This document shows, one piece after another, positions 1-12,479 of a DNA stretch of 64,000 nucleotides. Below the pieces are notes generated by a model. It was not told the DNA's origin. It saw nothing but the letters and a program-made list of their open reading frames with translations, and did no database searches. Position numbers and translations under genes: made by a program. Source of the DNA: Dipylidium caninum (Eukaryota; Platyhelminthes; Cestoda; Cyclophyllidea; Dipylidiidae); NCBI GenBank assembly GCA_017562135.1, contig QEYB01001329.1, positions 124,001-188,000 on the forward strand, given 5' to 3'. Position 1 is the stretch's first letter; every line of letters starts with the position of its first letter.

Positions 1-839
1 CAGTGATGCTGGCAAATCGGTGATGCACCATATGCAAACGCGCACTTACCCATCTTCATGAGGCAAAATTGTGCTTTCAAATGGCAGCTGTCGTCTCCAT
101 TTTCCACTCATGAGGCTACAAAATTCGTCAGTCTCTCCAGACATCCTCCCACGGGCTGAGGCCATAGGCGCGCCAATGTGGAGGTGGGTGGATAAGATGC
201 ATCGCTAAGCCGCCTCTCCCTACTTCCCGACCTCCCGAAGACTCCACTTCACTCCTCATCACTAGCTTCATACCGCCTGAGTGCATAGCAAGATTACATG
301 ACGATTTGGGGAAGTCGTTTAGGAGTCCATTGTCGGTTTTCAAACCTAACTTTTCTGGCATGTCCTCATGCAGTTAGTGTTAATTGTCACCTCTGTTACA
401 CCCGATCAACTGCAACTCACGCTGTATTAATCACCGACACTGATTACAATGGAGGGAAAGTCACAAAACCTTTTCAAAGTTCATTTAACTCGTCGGAAAC
501 GCGATGTAAACAGGTCAGCCACGTAGATGTTGTCCTGCTCGGGAGCCACTCTTGCACATATCAGTTTGCCTGCACAATTAGGTCGGCGTTGTCACCTACG
601 TAGAACGGACGACTGGGTGACTTGCTCTCTTAAGGTCAAGCTTACATGTGACTGGACATAGGTGCTTAGCATCGCCAGCAACATTTGCGAGCATTCACGT
701 GTTCTTTCAGTTACGCCCGAGATCATTTTGTCGTGAAGGTAGAAACGGCATGAATGCAAATCTATGGCGGAGTTGGTGTTTGGAACATACCCTTTCTCAA
801 CAGTCCACTTCATTTCGTTCCACGTTCTGCGTGGAAATA
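1..839. other. No recognisable gene or repeat
   Basis: Only short open frames on both strands are present, none with a recognisable motif. I see no close copy elsewhere in the window. Confidence 0.5.
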
Positions 840-1000
840 TGATTGATAAGCGCTTCGCACATGATTGGTGGCAATTTCTACTCGATTCATCGTTTATCGT
901 GATGGTGAGATGACGTGGCCTTCTTCCCAGGCTACTTGCTTCAGTGGACATCGCAGTCTGCTGCCGCCTGTCTTCTCCTACCTCAAATATTGTAGCCGTG
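840..1000 (+). repeat. Repeat K, copy 1 (inverted partner at 1555-1740)
   Basis: The best matched part, about 908-1000, includes GACGTGGCCTTCT, CAGGCTACTTG, ATCGCAGTCTGCTGC and GCCTGTCTTCTCCTACCTC. All of these recur in the same order on the minus strand of 1555-1660. The flanking part (840-905) is a weaker match. The rest of 1-2300 holds no gene I can support. Confidence 0.7.
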
Positions 1001-1554
1001 ACGAAAGGCACTGACCACTTGACAAAGGCTGCGTCATCTGGTGCCTATGCTCGAAGCTCCCCTCTGCTGTGGAACACTGGTATTTCACCCGCCTCCCTCT
1101 GCCCACACCTACTTCGCAGTACTGTTGCTTTTTTCGTCACTTTTTCTTCCCTAAAATAAAAATTACCTACAGTGCATACTGGCGCCCTCTCATCAGAGGC
1201 GAATGATGAAGTCCAAGTGCATTCTCCCTCGTGTGCGCACAGTCAACAGACAGACAAGGTGCCTTTCCACCACTAACAAGGGCACTTTCAGGAGTCTTGC
1301 GTCTGGCAATCAGCTTCAACATCGATGATGCAGAGCATGTGAAGTAAACTTCAGAGGAGGCTGTCGAGTGTCGCAGATAATTATGAAGCAGTGATATCAG
1401 AGGTGACGAAGAACGTGTGAATGGAACAGACCTATGTATTTGCCACTCGCCACGTGTCCCACCTGACTATAGGCCCAGATACATGAACCCCCAGCGTCCG
1501 GTATAGGCACCAGGTGGTGCGGCTTAGTGTCAGATGGTCAGTGCCTCCCGTCCT

Positions 1555-1740
1555 GGCTGCAAGATTGGAGGTAGGAGAAGACAGGCAGCACCCAGCTACT
1601 CAGCAGCAGACTGCGATATCGACGGAGACAAGTAGCCTGAACAGAAGGCCACGTCAACAGCAGTTTAAACCACGAAGTGAATTTCGAAGTGATTGTCAAA
1701 ACTCCTGTCTTCACGTCCATGGCATGCGTGTCATACTGGC
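1555..1740 (-). repeat. Repeat K, copy 2, inverted relative to 840-1000
   Basis: Read on the minus strand it follows 840-1000, with an insertion of about 15 bases near the AGTAGCTGG stretch. The spacer is about 550 bases. No coding sense is preserved between the two copies, so this is a nucleotide repeat. Confidence 0.7.
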
Positions 1741-2835
1741 ATCTAAAATTCTGTGGAGAATTCCGTGCATGCTGGGAACTGGGAAGTGGGCACCTCGGAT
1801 CGGCTAGTCAAAGGGCCATCTGGTCCACGTTTCTGGATTCACTCAGACTGATTTAGTGGGCTTCCAGCACAAGCACCAGAACGCGCACCATCGTTTCCTC
1901 ATTTTGTATTCCATATTAATTTGCCCAACAACAACTCGGACGGACTAAGTGTGCTTCCGTCGTCGTTCCACTTCACTCCACTCCCTTCAACTTCTCCTAT
2001 CAACGCTCTTGGGCATCAAACGGGGATAGAAGAAGAAGAGCTGATTACACGAGTTGGAATGGCCAACTCAGTTTGACGTCCAGCTGTCGGGAAAACTGTG
2101 TGAACACCATAACTCACATGATCTCCGACGACGCCATCCGGCAGGCTTGAATATTTCCTCTTGACAAATTGCCTTTTCTTACGCATCACCATGGCTTCCC
2201 ACATTCTCAGGCATCTCAGACAAAGCAGTGTGTTCAATGAAAGGGAGCTCTGACTTGACCGGTTTCGTCGGGAAGGGCAGCTAGTGATTTTGGGAAGATT
2301 GCGAAGTCAGTGTATTCGCTGTGAGGTCCTTTTGTAGCGCTCCAAAATCGGCGCTGCCGCAGTCAGTGCAGCTGCGAAGTCATGAAAGAGCCTCAAGGCA
2401 TGAATTCCCAATTCAGTTGAAGGGACCTGGAGAGGCCAAGGCGACAGGAGTAGATTTTTTGTGGTCTAGAAATCACGTTTCGACTAGAACTCATGTTTGC
2501 CGGTGAAAGAAGACATTTGTACCCATGTCCTGATTCCGAGGACTTGGCTTGAAATATTGCATCTCTGACATTAGCGCGTGTTACTTCATGCCCTTCTTCA
2601 GACATTCAGCCTAACACCCAATCGACACTTCTTTTCGTACGCGTCACTTCGTCGACGACAGGAAACAGTTGGCAGCGCTGTCTCCTGCGTCCCTTCTCAG
2701 TCCCTCCTCCCGTACGTCGATGTGTGTGCCGAGAGGAGGCAACGCACGTAATGCTGGTTCTCGTGCTAGTTGAGCACAAAGGAGCGGAGTGGAGGGGGTA
2801 GTGAGACGGGTTGAGCTGTGGCCACTAGTTGGCTG
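1741..2835. other. No recognisable gene
   Basis: Short frames only, the longest about 78 codons at 2644-2880 (-), partly covered by a repeat. Nothing recognisable. Confidence 0.5.
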
Positions 2836-2912
2836 CCCAAATAGGCGGCAACTGCAGTCAGCTGAGTTCGAGCAGAGCACACACTTGCAAATGAGGAGTT
2901 GGTCGCCAACGC
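2836..2912 (-). repeat. Repeat L, copy 1 (inverted partner at 33004-33080)
   Basis: The minus strand matches 33004-33080 closely, with about 90% identity by eye. It includes an uninterrupted shared stretch from CATTTGCAAGTGTGTGCTC through CTCAGCTGACTGCAGTT. A fragment of the same sequence, CCCATTTGCAAGTGTGTG, is also seen near 34950. Confidence 0.8.
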
Positions 2913-3149
2913 CAAGATCGAGGAAAAGTCGCTGACTTCAGGTCATCCAGTCGTTTGTGTGCTCACTAGTCATCCATGTGTGATTCCATCTTACGCGGTG
3001 GTTTTTACTTGCGCTCGAAGTTTAGGGGCTATGAGATCGACTTGCAACTAACCACTTTGGCACCAATGAATCTCGTTCACTGGCCCTCGGACGCCATTTG
3101 CCTTATGCCCTCATTCATCTGATTGTTCACCGTGGCGTGATGAATTTGT

Positions 3150-3990
3150 CCACTGGGAGGTAAGAACGGAGCTACTGATCAAAATGAATGCGTCTATCGT
3201 GCGTGAATGTAGTTTTTCTCCTGTCTCATCTCCAACCCAACCAACGTGGCTCACTTTCTTTCCGCTCTGTATCTCAGTAGCCTACTCATTTACCACACGC
3301 TGCTCTCGTCCACCTATTCTCTGCACAATTATGTCCGAAGTAGTGGGGGCGAGAGTGTCCGCGGAGGAAAAGAATGAGTGCCATCGCAGCGATGCGACTA
3401 AAACTCTCCTGTTGATGTGGTGAAGCATGAAAGAAAATTTAGTAGTTCGATGAAATAGGCCATAACTCTTCTCTCATGGAGCAAAAAGTTCATTTGTCGA
3501 CTCTGATATCGCAAATATTGTATTTAAAGAAGCGAGGTGGAGAAGGATGAGGCGGTTGAATGGGAAATGCTCTACGTCGGCTGAAAATCCTCTGCAGAGC
3601 GCAATTGCTCCATTTGCGGAAGCCACGAGTTCAGTTGACATCAGCTCGTCCTGTCATGGCGCCTACTTTCGCTGACGAGGCCTGTTCCGCTTCGCTTCCT
3701 GTTTCAAGGGCTCCAGCAGGCCAAACAATTTCCTCCCCATTTTCTACACTTCCAAATGATCTGCGTCCACGTTTCCTCAACATACAAATTATATACAGCA
3801 ACAATGCACGCATTCCAAACCAGTAGAGCCGTACAAGTGTGCATTGTCCGACCTGCTGTTCTCCCCTTCCTCTGGATAATTGCTTGCAGGCAGCCGGCTC
3901 GACTTGTTCGTCGTGCATGGGCGGCTACTGCATGGCTCAAGTTGTCCAGCAGAGCAGGCATTTGTCAACTCTGAATAATTCATTCGCCTA
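3150..3990 (+). repeat. Repeat M, copy 1 (direct partner at 18590-19070)
   Basis: Shared landmarks occur in the same order in both copies: TTTTTCTCCTGT, CCAACGTGGCT, GCCTACTCATTT, AAGTAGTGGGGGCGA, GTTCATTTGTCGACT, then CATGCATTC-like and CATGGGCGGCTACTGCA. The second copy is shorter because of internal deletions. No open frame is conserved between them. Confidence 0.75.
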
Positions 3991-3994
3991 CGAG

Positions 3995-4590
3995 CTCACT
4001 GGTCAACTGCGATCGCATGTCAGTTGATGTGTTTTATTCATGGCTGATGTCTTCTCGATTGAAACTCCGCTCACCACTCAGAGTAGTTCTCAGACCATTT
4101 AGGAAATAATTCAATTCAATTGCAGCTCAGAGGTTAAGACGAAGAGAAGATGGAGGTCCAGGTTGGAGAAGGAAGCCCTCTTCTGAGAGACAGACGAGAG
4201 GTAAGGAGAGTCTGGAGTCAATGAAGATAGTGTAAAGAAGTGATGAAAAGTGAGTAAACGTGGGACAGCTGACTGTACAGGACTAAATCCTGCCTCAACT
4301 CTCCACCATCGCGACATCGGCCAAAACTCCCGCGCCCGAGACCGTTGCTTTCAGCTATGCACCATTTGGTGGAGCTATCCAGTGCGCGTTCTACACTCAA
4401 AAGTGTCCTTTCACTCAGATTTGGCTCCCTCTTTCTTCCCTAACTCCATCCTCAGCCCTTTCTTCACTCATGAGTGGTGGATGAAGCTGTGGCCAGGCTA
4501 CTGTCGCCGTGGCAATTTCAACTCGCCTCAGGCATGAATGGAAGAGGAGAGGACAGGCTTTGTTTCGCAGGCTGGTAGCATGTGAAAACG
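3995..4590 (+). repeat. Composite repeat, modules T and V
   Basis: Module T (3995-4105) carries GTCAGTTGATG, ATTCATGGCTGATGTCTTCT, GAAACTCCGCTCACCACTC and GTTCTCAGACCATTTA. Module V follows directly, with AAGATGGAGGTC, GAGAGACAGACGAGAG, CTCCACCATCGCGACA, TTTCAGCTATGCACCA and GAGTGGTGGATGAAGCTGTGG. The same T-V order is seen at 20835-21565 and 42000-42690. Confidence 0.85.
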
Positions 4591-6850
4591 GTTAGGTCCC
4601 TTAGATGGATTATGGCAGTGAATGCGAGCTGCATGGCGACTTTTGGAGAGGCGTTCCTCTTCGACTTTTTCTTGAATCCGCCATCGGCGTTGGTGGATGA
4701 ATCCTCAATACAGCACAGCCACTGTCACCTTCCTCGCCCGTCTCTCACGCCGCCGAGAGGGTAACTGTCAACTTTATAACATGTGGCATCTCTATGGTAT
4801 AAATTATGTGGTGGGGATGATCAATTTGTCAATTCACCTCTATTTTCTCCGCAACATAAGTTTTAATACCACCTGTCGTGCCTTTCCATTAACCACGCCC
4901 TTCACGAAAATGGAAGATTCGGTGGAGATAGTCAACGCGCCAGGAGGTTGTGACGGATCTCCGATAAGAAGACAATGGGTAAGACCAGCACCATCTCAGT
5001 GATATACCTACAGCTTTCTCTGGCGAAGTACTTTACATGTCGAACCTAACACCTCAACACGCTTCCCGACGATTTCTCATAAATCACCCACAGGCACATG
5101 CCTGTCTTCCTTGACCGCTACTTCATTTGCTATGGAGGGATAAAGTGTGGACGACTTGTTACTGCCGTGTTTAGAGACAAGCTGAGCCTAAAAGGATATC
5201 TTCGTGGAGTGCTTTTCATGCTCAACACTGAACATCCTCCTAGGATCCAAGAATCTGGCAAGCTACGCAGTTCAACTCGCAATTCGAAACATACATTGTT
5301 TGGAGAATGTAATGGACTAACGTGCGTGTTGGTAGAGTGGACCAGGCGGAAGCGACAAAGTGGAGATTTTCCTCGGATTTCAAGAGACACTTTACAAAGT
5401 GGTACTGTCAATCAGAGAATAGAGATATGAAGGAGGGCCCAGATGAATGCCTATCGACGTCAACTTACGCATTGTTCGGCCACGTTCATGGGGTAGAAAT
5501 GAGAGAGATGAGGAAGGCGAACATAAAACAAGTCAAAATTCACCGACGACAGACTCATTATCTGACACCTGTGCAATTGCTCCGAGCAGTCCTCACCCTG
5601 TCCACCCCGCTGGTTGCCATTGTCGTCCTGCTGGTGTGCTAGTGCAGATCCCTGCTGTGGTCTTCTCCATGGGCCTCAGCGTAGAAGCTAATCCTACTGC
5701 AGCACCACATTAATGCGAAAGAAGTTTCGCGTGAGTTTGTCTCCGCCCATTTATTCCCACCTGACTCCCTTTGTCAGAAGGCTTCAACCTACTCCTTTGC
5801 CTACAAAAGAGGCGATAAAACTCGTCGTCGTCGTGATTCGAGGACGGCACACTTATCCCCAGGAAATTGAGACCTCATTGGGATAGGATGGTGTGAAGTA
5901 GCTGGTAGCGAGTGAGAAGTGTGGGCGGATTTAGTTGAATGGAAGGTAGGTGAAAAGATGTATTAATGCCATAGTCCTCGTGATTTGTCATCATTTGGTA
6001 GGACTGATGATTGGACAATGGAAGAGATAATCACATACATGTACACAAACTTCCACACTAGATATTATGAGGTGTGAAATGGGGCTTATTTGCTTTGCCT
6101 TCTTTATAATTCAGGTCTTTACAGCAGCAACCGCACATTAGCAAGTGGGCTCTTATCTTGGATGGCATCGAAACGGAAAAGGAATTGGAAATGGAAGTAG
6201 AGTGACGGTCGGAAGAGAAGGTGGAAGCAGAGATGATCTCAGATGTGGAAGTGGAGGCCAGGACGGTACGAGGATTTGGACAGAGAGGAGGAAGGAAGGC
6301 GAGTGGGGGAGAAGAAGAGGCGGCATGGAGAATAACCACGAAATAATAACTGTCGGAGGTAGATTGTGGAACAGAAACAGAATCTGAATCCACGTAATCA
6401 AGAGACACGGGAGCAGAATGAGAGGACGAATTACAATTGGGGAGCATTGCCACGGGAAGAGTAGTCTGGGGAAGATGACTCTGAGTCGGCTAAAGAAGCA
6501 CTCCAACGCATCCGTGAGTGTTCACTTGGTCTTATGGTCAACGTAGTCATTCTGAGGAGTGTGGTGCAATGGTGTATCAGTGATTTTTGACTGAAGAGAA
6601 TGTGTCTCCCCTAAACAGTTGCCAACCGAATGAGTTGCAAAGAGGAGATGCTGCCGGCGTAACCATCCACAGCACCATCTGCCATCGGCAGCACTCATTT
6701 GCCCGTGACGCAGTTACTAGGCCCATGTATTGCTTATGGATCGGAGTTTTCGTGGGCATGTGACACGCACTAACAGCACCGCATGTGTCCTCGCACGTCG
6801 TCTCGTCGTCTGGCTAGTCAGTGCTGTATGGATGGCATGGCTGAACTCTC
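4591..6850. other. No recognisable gene; weak traces of repeat sequence
   Basis: Several overlapping short frames exist, such as 110 codons at 5098-5430 (+) and 131 codons at 6058-6453 (-). The latter is low-complexity and serine-rich because the plus strand is GGA-rich. None carries a motif I know. The stretch GGAGAGAGTAACTG to about 4800 faintly resembles 46110-46210. Confidence 0.4.
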
Positions 6851-6859
6851 ATGGTCTCA

Positions 6860-7075
6860 TGGTCGCTTCCCATTTAGTTGGAGGTTCACGAAGTCCTGCC
6901 TATGCCAAATGCAACATATTTTACATTTGTACCTACTCTTCCGCCTGTCTCACTGCGTATCTGCCACACTGCCGCCCTTCAATTATCAGTCTCGCAACAT
7001 GTTCCACCTCCCCCCCCCTACCTGATGTCGACTCGATGTAGGGATTGTCACCTGCTCCCAGTTCCTCACTTTAAC
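6860..7075 (+). repeat. Repeat W, copy 1 (inverted partner at 8690-8950)
   Basis: It shares TTTGTACCTA-like, TTTCGCCTGTCTCACTGCG-like, GATGT-GA and ACTCGGTGTAG-like blocks with the minus strand of 8690-8950, in the same order. A run of 9 C (7010-7018) lies inside it and is a likely length-variable site. Confidence 0.65.
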
Positions 7076-7339
7076 ACATCCACACACTGATTTGAGCGCC
7101 TGCCTCTCGGAAGTGCAACTCACCATCCTGCGTGAATCAGAGCCCCATCTCGCCTATCAAACTTTCTATCCCAAGCAGACGCCTCAGCCCCCTTAGCACC
7201 TCCACACTACTCGTGGCTCAGTGGAATCGCAACTAAGTGGAAAGTAGCTGCGACTACATCTCCGCTACACACCTTCCGCCCGACCTCCAACCACCAACTT
7301 GGAAATCCTCCCCGCTTACCCTTCACCCTAATTTACGAC

Positions 7340-7615
7340 AACCTGATGTGGCAATTGGGCGTAAGAGAAATGGGACTTCACTGAGGATGAGGATACCCGA
7401 CTCAAGCGAGCAAACGTGAATGCATTCCATCTCATTGGAAGATGATGAATGCCGGCCAGGTGGCAGTGATCAGCGAATGCGGCAGATGTATTGTGGAAAT
7501 GAGAGAAAATGAATGAGAGGGATGGGAATGCATGGCGGAGAAAAGTGGTGAAAGGGAAAATCAGAGCTCCTCGGAGCGACAGTTCGGGGGTCGGTTATTC
7601 TGACATGAATCCGAA
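7340..7615 (+). repeat. Repeat Z, copy 1 (direct partner at 53965-54245)
   Basis: Shared landmarks are AATTGGGCGTAAG, GAGGATGA-A, ATTGGAAG-TGATGAATG, GAATGAGA-GGA, CTCG-AGCG-CAGTTCG and CGGTTATT-TGAC. Identity is roughly 70-75% with indels. Confidence 0.65.
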
Positions 7616-8689
7616 GAAACCTTTGATGCGTATTTGTTTCCTGATGTCGAAGCGAGGGTAGGTCGACGAGCACCGCATTCACCATCAGAATTAATGGGCG
7701 CAACTTTTCCCAGCATTCTCCAGATGATACACGTCAGCGTTATCTCGTGCTCCCTTGCCTGCTTCTTGATTTGTCGATGCTCTTCTTCGACGCAATCGAA
7801 TGCCCTTTTCAGTTAGACTGTTTAGTTAAATTAGCCAGTTAAGACGCATAGCGGAGTTGCTGAGGGACGAAGGAATTGGAGACTTAACAGTCTTAACAGC
7901 AATGTCAGCTGCAATGTGATTTGACCCAAGTGTTTTTCTTCGTTTTCACATTTCCTCCTTCTCCTTCTCCGATGCCGCTTGCAGCGCCCGCACGTATTTG
8001 CTTAGCAAGAACAGCAAAATAAGTGGATCAGGCGTGAGGACATGCACTTCTACAATGCAGGTAATACGAGGCGAGGAGTCGCCAGAAGTTGCGAGGGGCC
8101 GAGAGAAGGCGAGAGTCGAGGTGAAACAGAATTGTAATTTGGTCGCGACACACTTCGCGAGGAGCGGGTTTTCTGTTGCGGACTCAACCTGGATATTGGA
8201 GCGTCACAACACTCCACATATCTGCGTTGAACGACTAAGCTAACCGTAATTAAGCCTACGGTTGCAATGGTTTCTTGGCCGACACCTTAGGTGTGAGTTG
8301 TACTTTGGGCGGAAGCACTGTCGAAATGTGCGGCTACTCATTTAGGTCGTAGTAATCGTCCATCGCTTGCTCTTCCGGCCGTTCCTGTTGTTTGGACTGG
8401 GGTTGTTTTCGTTGTGTATTGTGGCTTTCTTTACTCTCGTGAACAAGCTGAATTGACAGCAGACACTCCCGGAACGACAGGCGGGAGTGAGAGAAGAAGG
8501 GTTCAAATGCGAGATGTCATTCCATGTTAAGGTGATTGAGGCGGCTTGTTACTTGGCAATTGGGTGTTTGGGGTGAAAAGCTTATCAGCTCAGATGGGCC
8601 AATCGCACTGATTCACCCGCAGTGGAATGATTCGCATGCCGCACACAGGTTGGGGAGTTGCGCCTCCGAGAGGTAGGCACTTAATCGAG
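7616..8689. other. No recognisable gene
   Basis: Short frames only (81 codons at most). I see no close repeat partner. Confidence 0.4.
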
Positions 8690-8950
8690 TCTTTGGACGC
8701 GCTTGATTAAGCAACTGTGTGCAGGCAGGTGACAATCGCTACACCGAGTAGATTTGGATGGAGACGATGGGAAAGGCCTTTGTTCAACATCGGGTCGGAA
8801 GGCGAAGCACATTCCGAGTGTGATCACCGAAGGCAGGCGGCAAGACGGTGGCGCAGTGAGACAGGCGAAATAATAGGTGCAAACAAAGGAGCCCCTTCTA
8901 AATCGACACAAAATGTGTTTTACTTTGCGTACAGTGAAGAGGCAGAACAT
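8690..8950 (-). repeat. Repeat W, copy 2
   Basis: Read on the minus strand, this matches 6860-7075 with a roughly 50-base length difference: GCCTGTCTCACTGCG, then TGTGCTTCGCC in place of a CATGTTCCACC block, then GATTGTCACCTGC. The open frame here (89 codons, minus) is not kept in the partner. Confidence 0.65.
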
Positions 8951-9529
8951 TTAACTTCCAATTGAATGGAAGGCGGCCTCGAGTTGATGAACGAAAAGCG
9001 ATCTATTTTTCAATGGGTGGTGCCTCAGGTGGACCACGCTCACGGTGAATGCGCACCTACTCCGAGGCAAGAAGCTTCGGTGCGGTGGAGGTGAATCAGG
9101 CTCTGTGTCAGAATCGAGGGGCTCTCCGGAGAATAAGAGGAGGAGTCAGACAGGTATGGTGATATCAGAATTCGAAGAAAAACGAGCCTTCTGCACTTAT
9201 TTTGCTGTAGCTTGGCTAGCAAAGACATGCGGAAGAGTTCCTAGCGATGTAGGGTAAGAGGAGTGGGAGACTGCGGAAATGAGAAAAAGAAGGAGAACAA
9301 CTAAGAACACGATTAAATCCCGATACAGTACATAACATGATTCCATACCACGTCAGTCGACTTTGCTGTTTAGAGTCGTGAGTCTTGAGCCTAAGCGCGG
9401 AGTAAAAAAATTGAGACAATGGGTGCACTGTGGAAAACAGCTTGGGGGCTTGTGGACGATCAACGTATGGGAGAGTGGGACGAGGGTGGTGCTGAAAGTC
9501 GATGAAGGCGAATTTGCTGTTCGAGATTT

Positions 9530-9990
9530 CACTTCACGCCGTCTGTGCAGAGAAAGTCTGTGATTACATTCCTTCACGGTTGTTGCCCTCAATGAAGTCT
9601 TGTTGTTGTTACGTCAGTGATGCAGGGGGAAATCCTTACTCCTGCTCGAGGCAGTAACAGTCGAAGCATTGAGTAAAAACTGAAACTTGATTGCATTTGC
9701 CTTCTTCCACAGATTCCTTTACAAACGTCCTTTCGCATCACTAAGCACAGCTTGCATCAAGAAGGGAGGGAATTGAGAGTACCGTTTGCGGCGCCTACTT
9801 GGTCGGATTTGAGGGAAGTCTCGTGACGGCGTCTTAAATAAGCGTAAACATCCGTCAACTTCTTTTGACCGCAACTCAATTGCCGAGCTCTATTCACGGC
9901 TGAGATCTTCTCTAAATTGAAATTTCGCTCACCAATCACTATATGGCGATGATCAAAGCGGTTCTCAGAACATTGTCAATCTCTCCAGCG
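9530..9990 (+). repeat. Composite repeat, modules S-P-T (partial)
   Basis: Module S is near 9535-9655, with AGAAAGTCTGTGATTAC, TGCCCTCAATGAAG and CTCCTGCTCGAGGCAGTAACAG. Module P is near 9820-9890, with CGTGACGGCGTCTTAAATAAG followed by GTCAACTTCTTTTGACCGC. Module T is at 9885-9985. This is a diverged copy of the order seen at 54440-55590. Confidence 0.75.
9825..9850 (+). promoter_or_regulatory. TATA-like box in module P
   Basis: CTTAAATAAG sits just after GTGACGGCG. The same arrangement recurs near 32275 (+), 36003, 48915 and 55342, and mirrored near 31015. Conservation of a T/A box inside an otherwise variable repeat is seen directly. Promoter activity is only inferred. Confidence 0.3.
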
Positions 9991-11635
9991 GCAGGTGGAC
10001 AAAGCTTGTGCCGCATAAAAGACGCGGAATGACGTTATGCCTCGACACCTTGGTGGACGCACAAGGTAGGGTTAAAATGGGACTCATAGGAAAAAAATTA
10101 TTTCCAGCACAACATTATACCGTTTGCCTTGATTGCTGCGGCGAAAGTGACTCTTATCAGTTATATCAGTCGGTAGAAGAAAGAGCATTCGTGCGAGTAA
10201 AGAAGGTCCATTTAAATGAAGAGGCTGAAGAAAGGCCATGAAGTGAAGCCTCCTGTTACGAGATGCTTATGGCTGTTTATAGAAGGTTTTACAGTCTGAG
10301 GGGTGCGGGGACGGAAGAGTGGTCAACTTTTCTCCTAACATGAATATTCGCCTTGGCAAGGAAGGCAGTGTGCAGGTGGAGACGAGGAGGAACTCAGAAG
10401 GGATGCGACACGGCCAAACGAGACAGTCAACTCCTTTCATCGATGACTGCACCACCCCGCCAATTGAACAGCACCTACTTCACCTCGTGCCGAAGTCGTT
10501 ATTTACGTCAACACCTACATCCGCCTTCGCGATGCTGTCGCCATCCAACGGCATCTCCTACGCCTTCCCAGCTAACCATTCCCACCTTCCACATTAGACT
10601 CATTTAGCCATGCTTATTGTTCACTTAGCTGCTTGCTACTCAGTCCTTTCGCTTGCTTGATCAATCGCTTTAGACGTGAAATTGATATGTGAACAGATTG
10701 TCGCAATGCTTATTTTGAATCTGTCAAAAGAGGACTTTGTTGGGCTATGCGAGCCACCCATTTTTCGATAGTCTTCTCCTGCGTGAATAATAGCTTTCTA
10801 GGTGGTCGCGAGGCTGCATGTAACTTCTGTTAATTTCACCTCTGATATGGTGTAGGCTTTACGATGCACGAGATTATGAGGATTAACGAGGTTATCGAAA
10901 TCGCCGAGAGATTTCCTCCTCGGTTGCAGAAGAGGCTTCTACTTTTTCCAGGTAGAAGTGACATTTTATGCCCGTCAACCATGAGAGTTAGACTCGATCG
11001 AGGCAGAACAAGCACTCCCCGTTACTAGAAGAAAAACTTTGAAAACGCTAATCAACAATTTCTAATTAAAGCGCTTCAATTGTCCACGGGTATTAATTTC
11101 CACTTGCCCCTTCTTTACCGACGGCATTGAAGTAATTTTAACAAACATTAAATTCTCCACTTCCTCCCTGTTATTCATAAAAGATGAATTCGAAGGGACG
11201 CTGACTGCATAGTACTCCATGACAGAGAATGTGCATACACGGCTGCTAGACTAAAGGGAAGAAACATCAACACGCCTCCACGTGATTTTTTGCAGTTGTA
11301 CGATTTTACTACAAGCCTATCGCGCAATAAAAGGGCTTTTGAAGCCGGTACATGTCCTCGGCACCGTCTTCCACCTCCACAACTCCAAAATCATCACACA
11401 AGTCGTTCCTTACTACTACTACTTCTTCTTCCATTTCATCAAGATGATTTTCGTCTAATTAAGATCACGTGAAATGGGTGCTGATAAATGTGTCATGACT
11501 TCGTGCTTCCACCTGCCAAACCGTGATCTGGAGGTGGGAATGTATTTAACAGTACATTAGGAGTTAGACACTTTGTATCCCACGGACCCCACTGTTACAC
11601 CTTAGCGGTTGAAGGTGCGGAAAGTGCAAGAAGGC
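9991..11635. other. No recognisable gene or repeat
   Basis: The longest frames are 77-92 codons (10008-10241 and 10319-10597, plus strand) and have no recognisable domain. The stretch 10600-11470 is relatively AT-rich and has few open frames. Confidence 0.45.
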
Positions 11636-11639
11636 AGGA

Positions 11640-12370
11640 GAAGTTGAACAGTTAGTTGCATTCATCGTCGCATTTGTCGATGTATTTAAAGAATGCCACG
11701 ACGCGCCCACCAACCCCTAGCCAACAACTTGCACCTTCCAAAGAACTGCATTCACTGCTCTCACAAACGGACATCACAGCGACAACGGCCAAACTTTCTG
11801 CTCTGCACAACTTCATAAAGGTGGCTAGTGCTCAACCCACCTTGCAAATTTTTTTTGCGAATTTTGCACACGCCCAACCGCTTTCTACACTCAAGTGTCT
11901 CCTTTCACTCCAACTCGCCTCCCTTTCATTTCGCCCCATCGCGTCCCTCTGCCACCCTCACCGACAGTTTTGCTGGTAGATGATGGACCACACTCTGACC
12001 TGTCCACTGTCCCCTTGACATTCTAACTGAACTCCCCTTGGCCAGAGAGGGGTGTTCACGGTTGACTGTGTCTTCCAGTTGGAGGCGTGCGCTAAATAAT
12101 GAGGCTACTGGGATGAAGTGGAAGAAAGAAGGCGAGTCACATGGAAACATCTGATAAGGGGTTCCTCTTCGACACGGTGGTTTTGTCACCGCAAAGTCGC
12201 TCTGGCGTCCGCGCAATACGCCTTTTGCAGGAGGAACCTAGGCTTCACGGTCTCGTGCATGGTGGGCAACTTGATGAGAGGAAGGGAAAATGGTGGGCAT
12301 CTGGGGCGTTCTACATACCGGTGTAATCGGGGCGGAGTAAAGGACATTCACGTAAAAATTTATTAAAATT
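11640..12370 (+). repeat. Repeat V-prime, copy 1 (direct partner at 55795-56470)
   Basis: Shared blocks include GTCGAT-TATTT-AAGAATGC, CACCCACC-ACCCC, ACAACGG-CAA-CTTTCTGCT, CTCTGCACAACTTCAT, CTACACTCAAGT, TTGTCCACTGTCCCCTTGA-like, GTGCGCTAAATAATGAG and GGCGTCCGCGCAAT. Identity is about 75-80%. It is related to module V through the CTCTGCACAACTTCAT and CTACACTCAA blocks. Confidence 0.85.
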
Positions 12371-12479
12371 GTTTGGAGAAGGCATAGTTTGTGATTGGAC
12401 TTAGGGGAAATGATTCGACAAATTTGAAGCAGGTGGCTCCGACCCTTTTGATAAGCCGAGTTCTCTGCAACCCTTCTAT

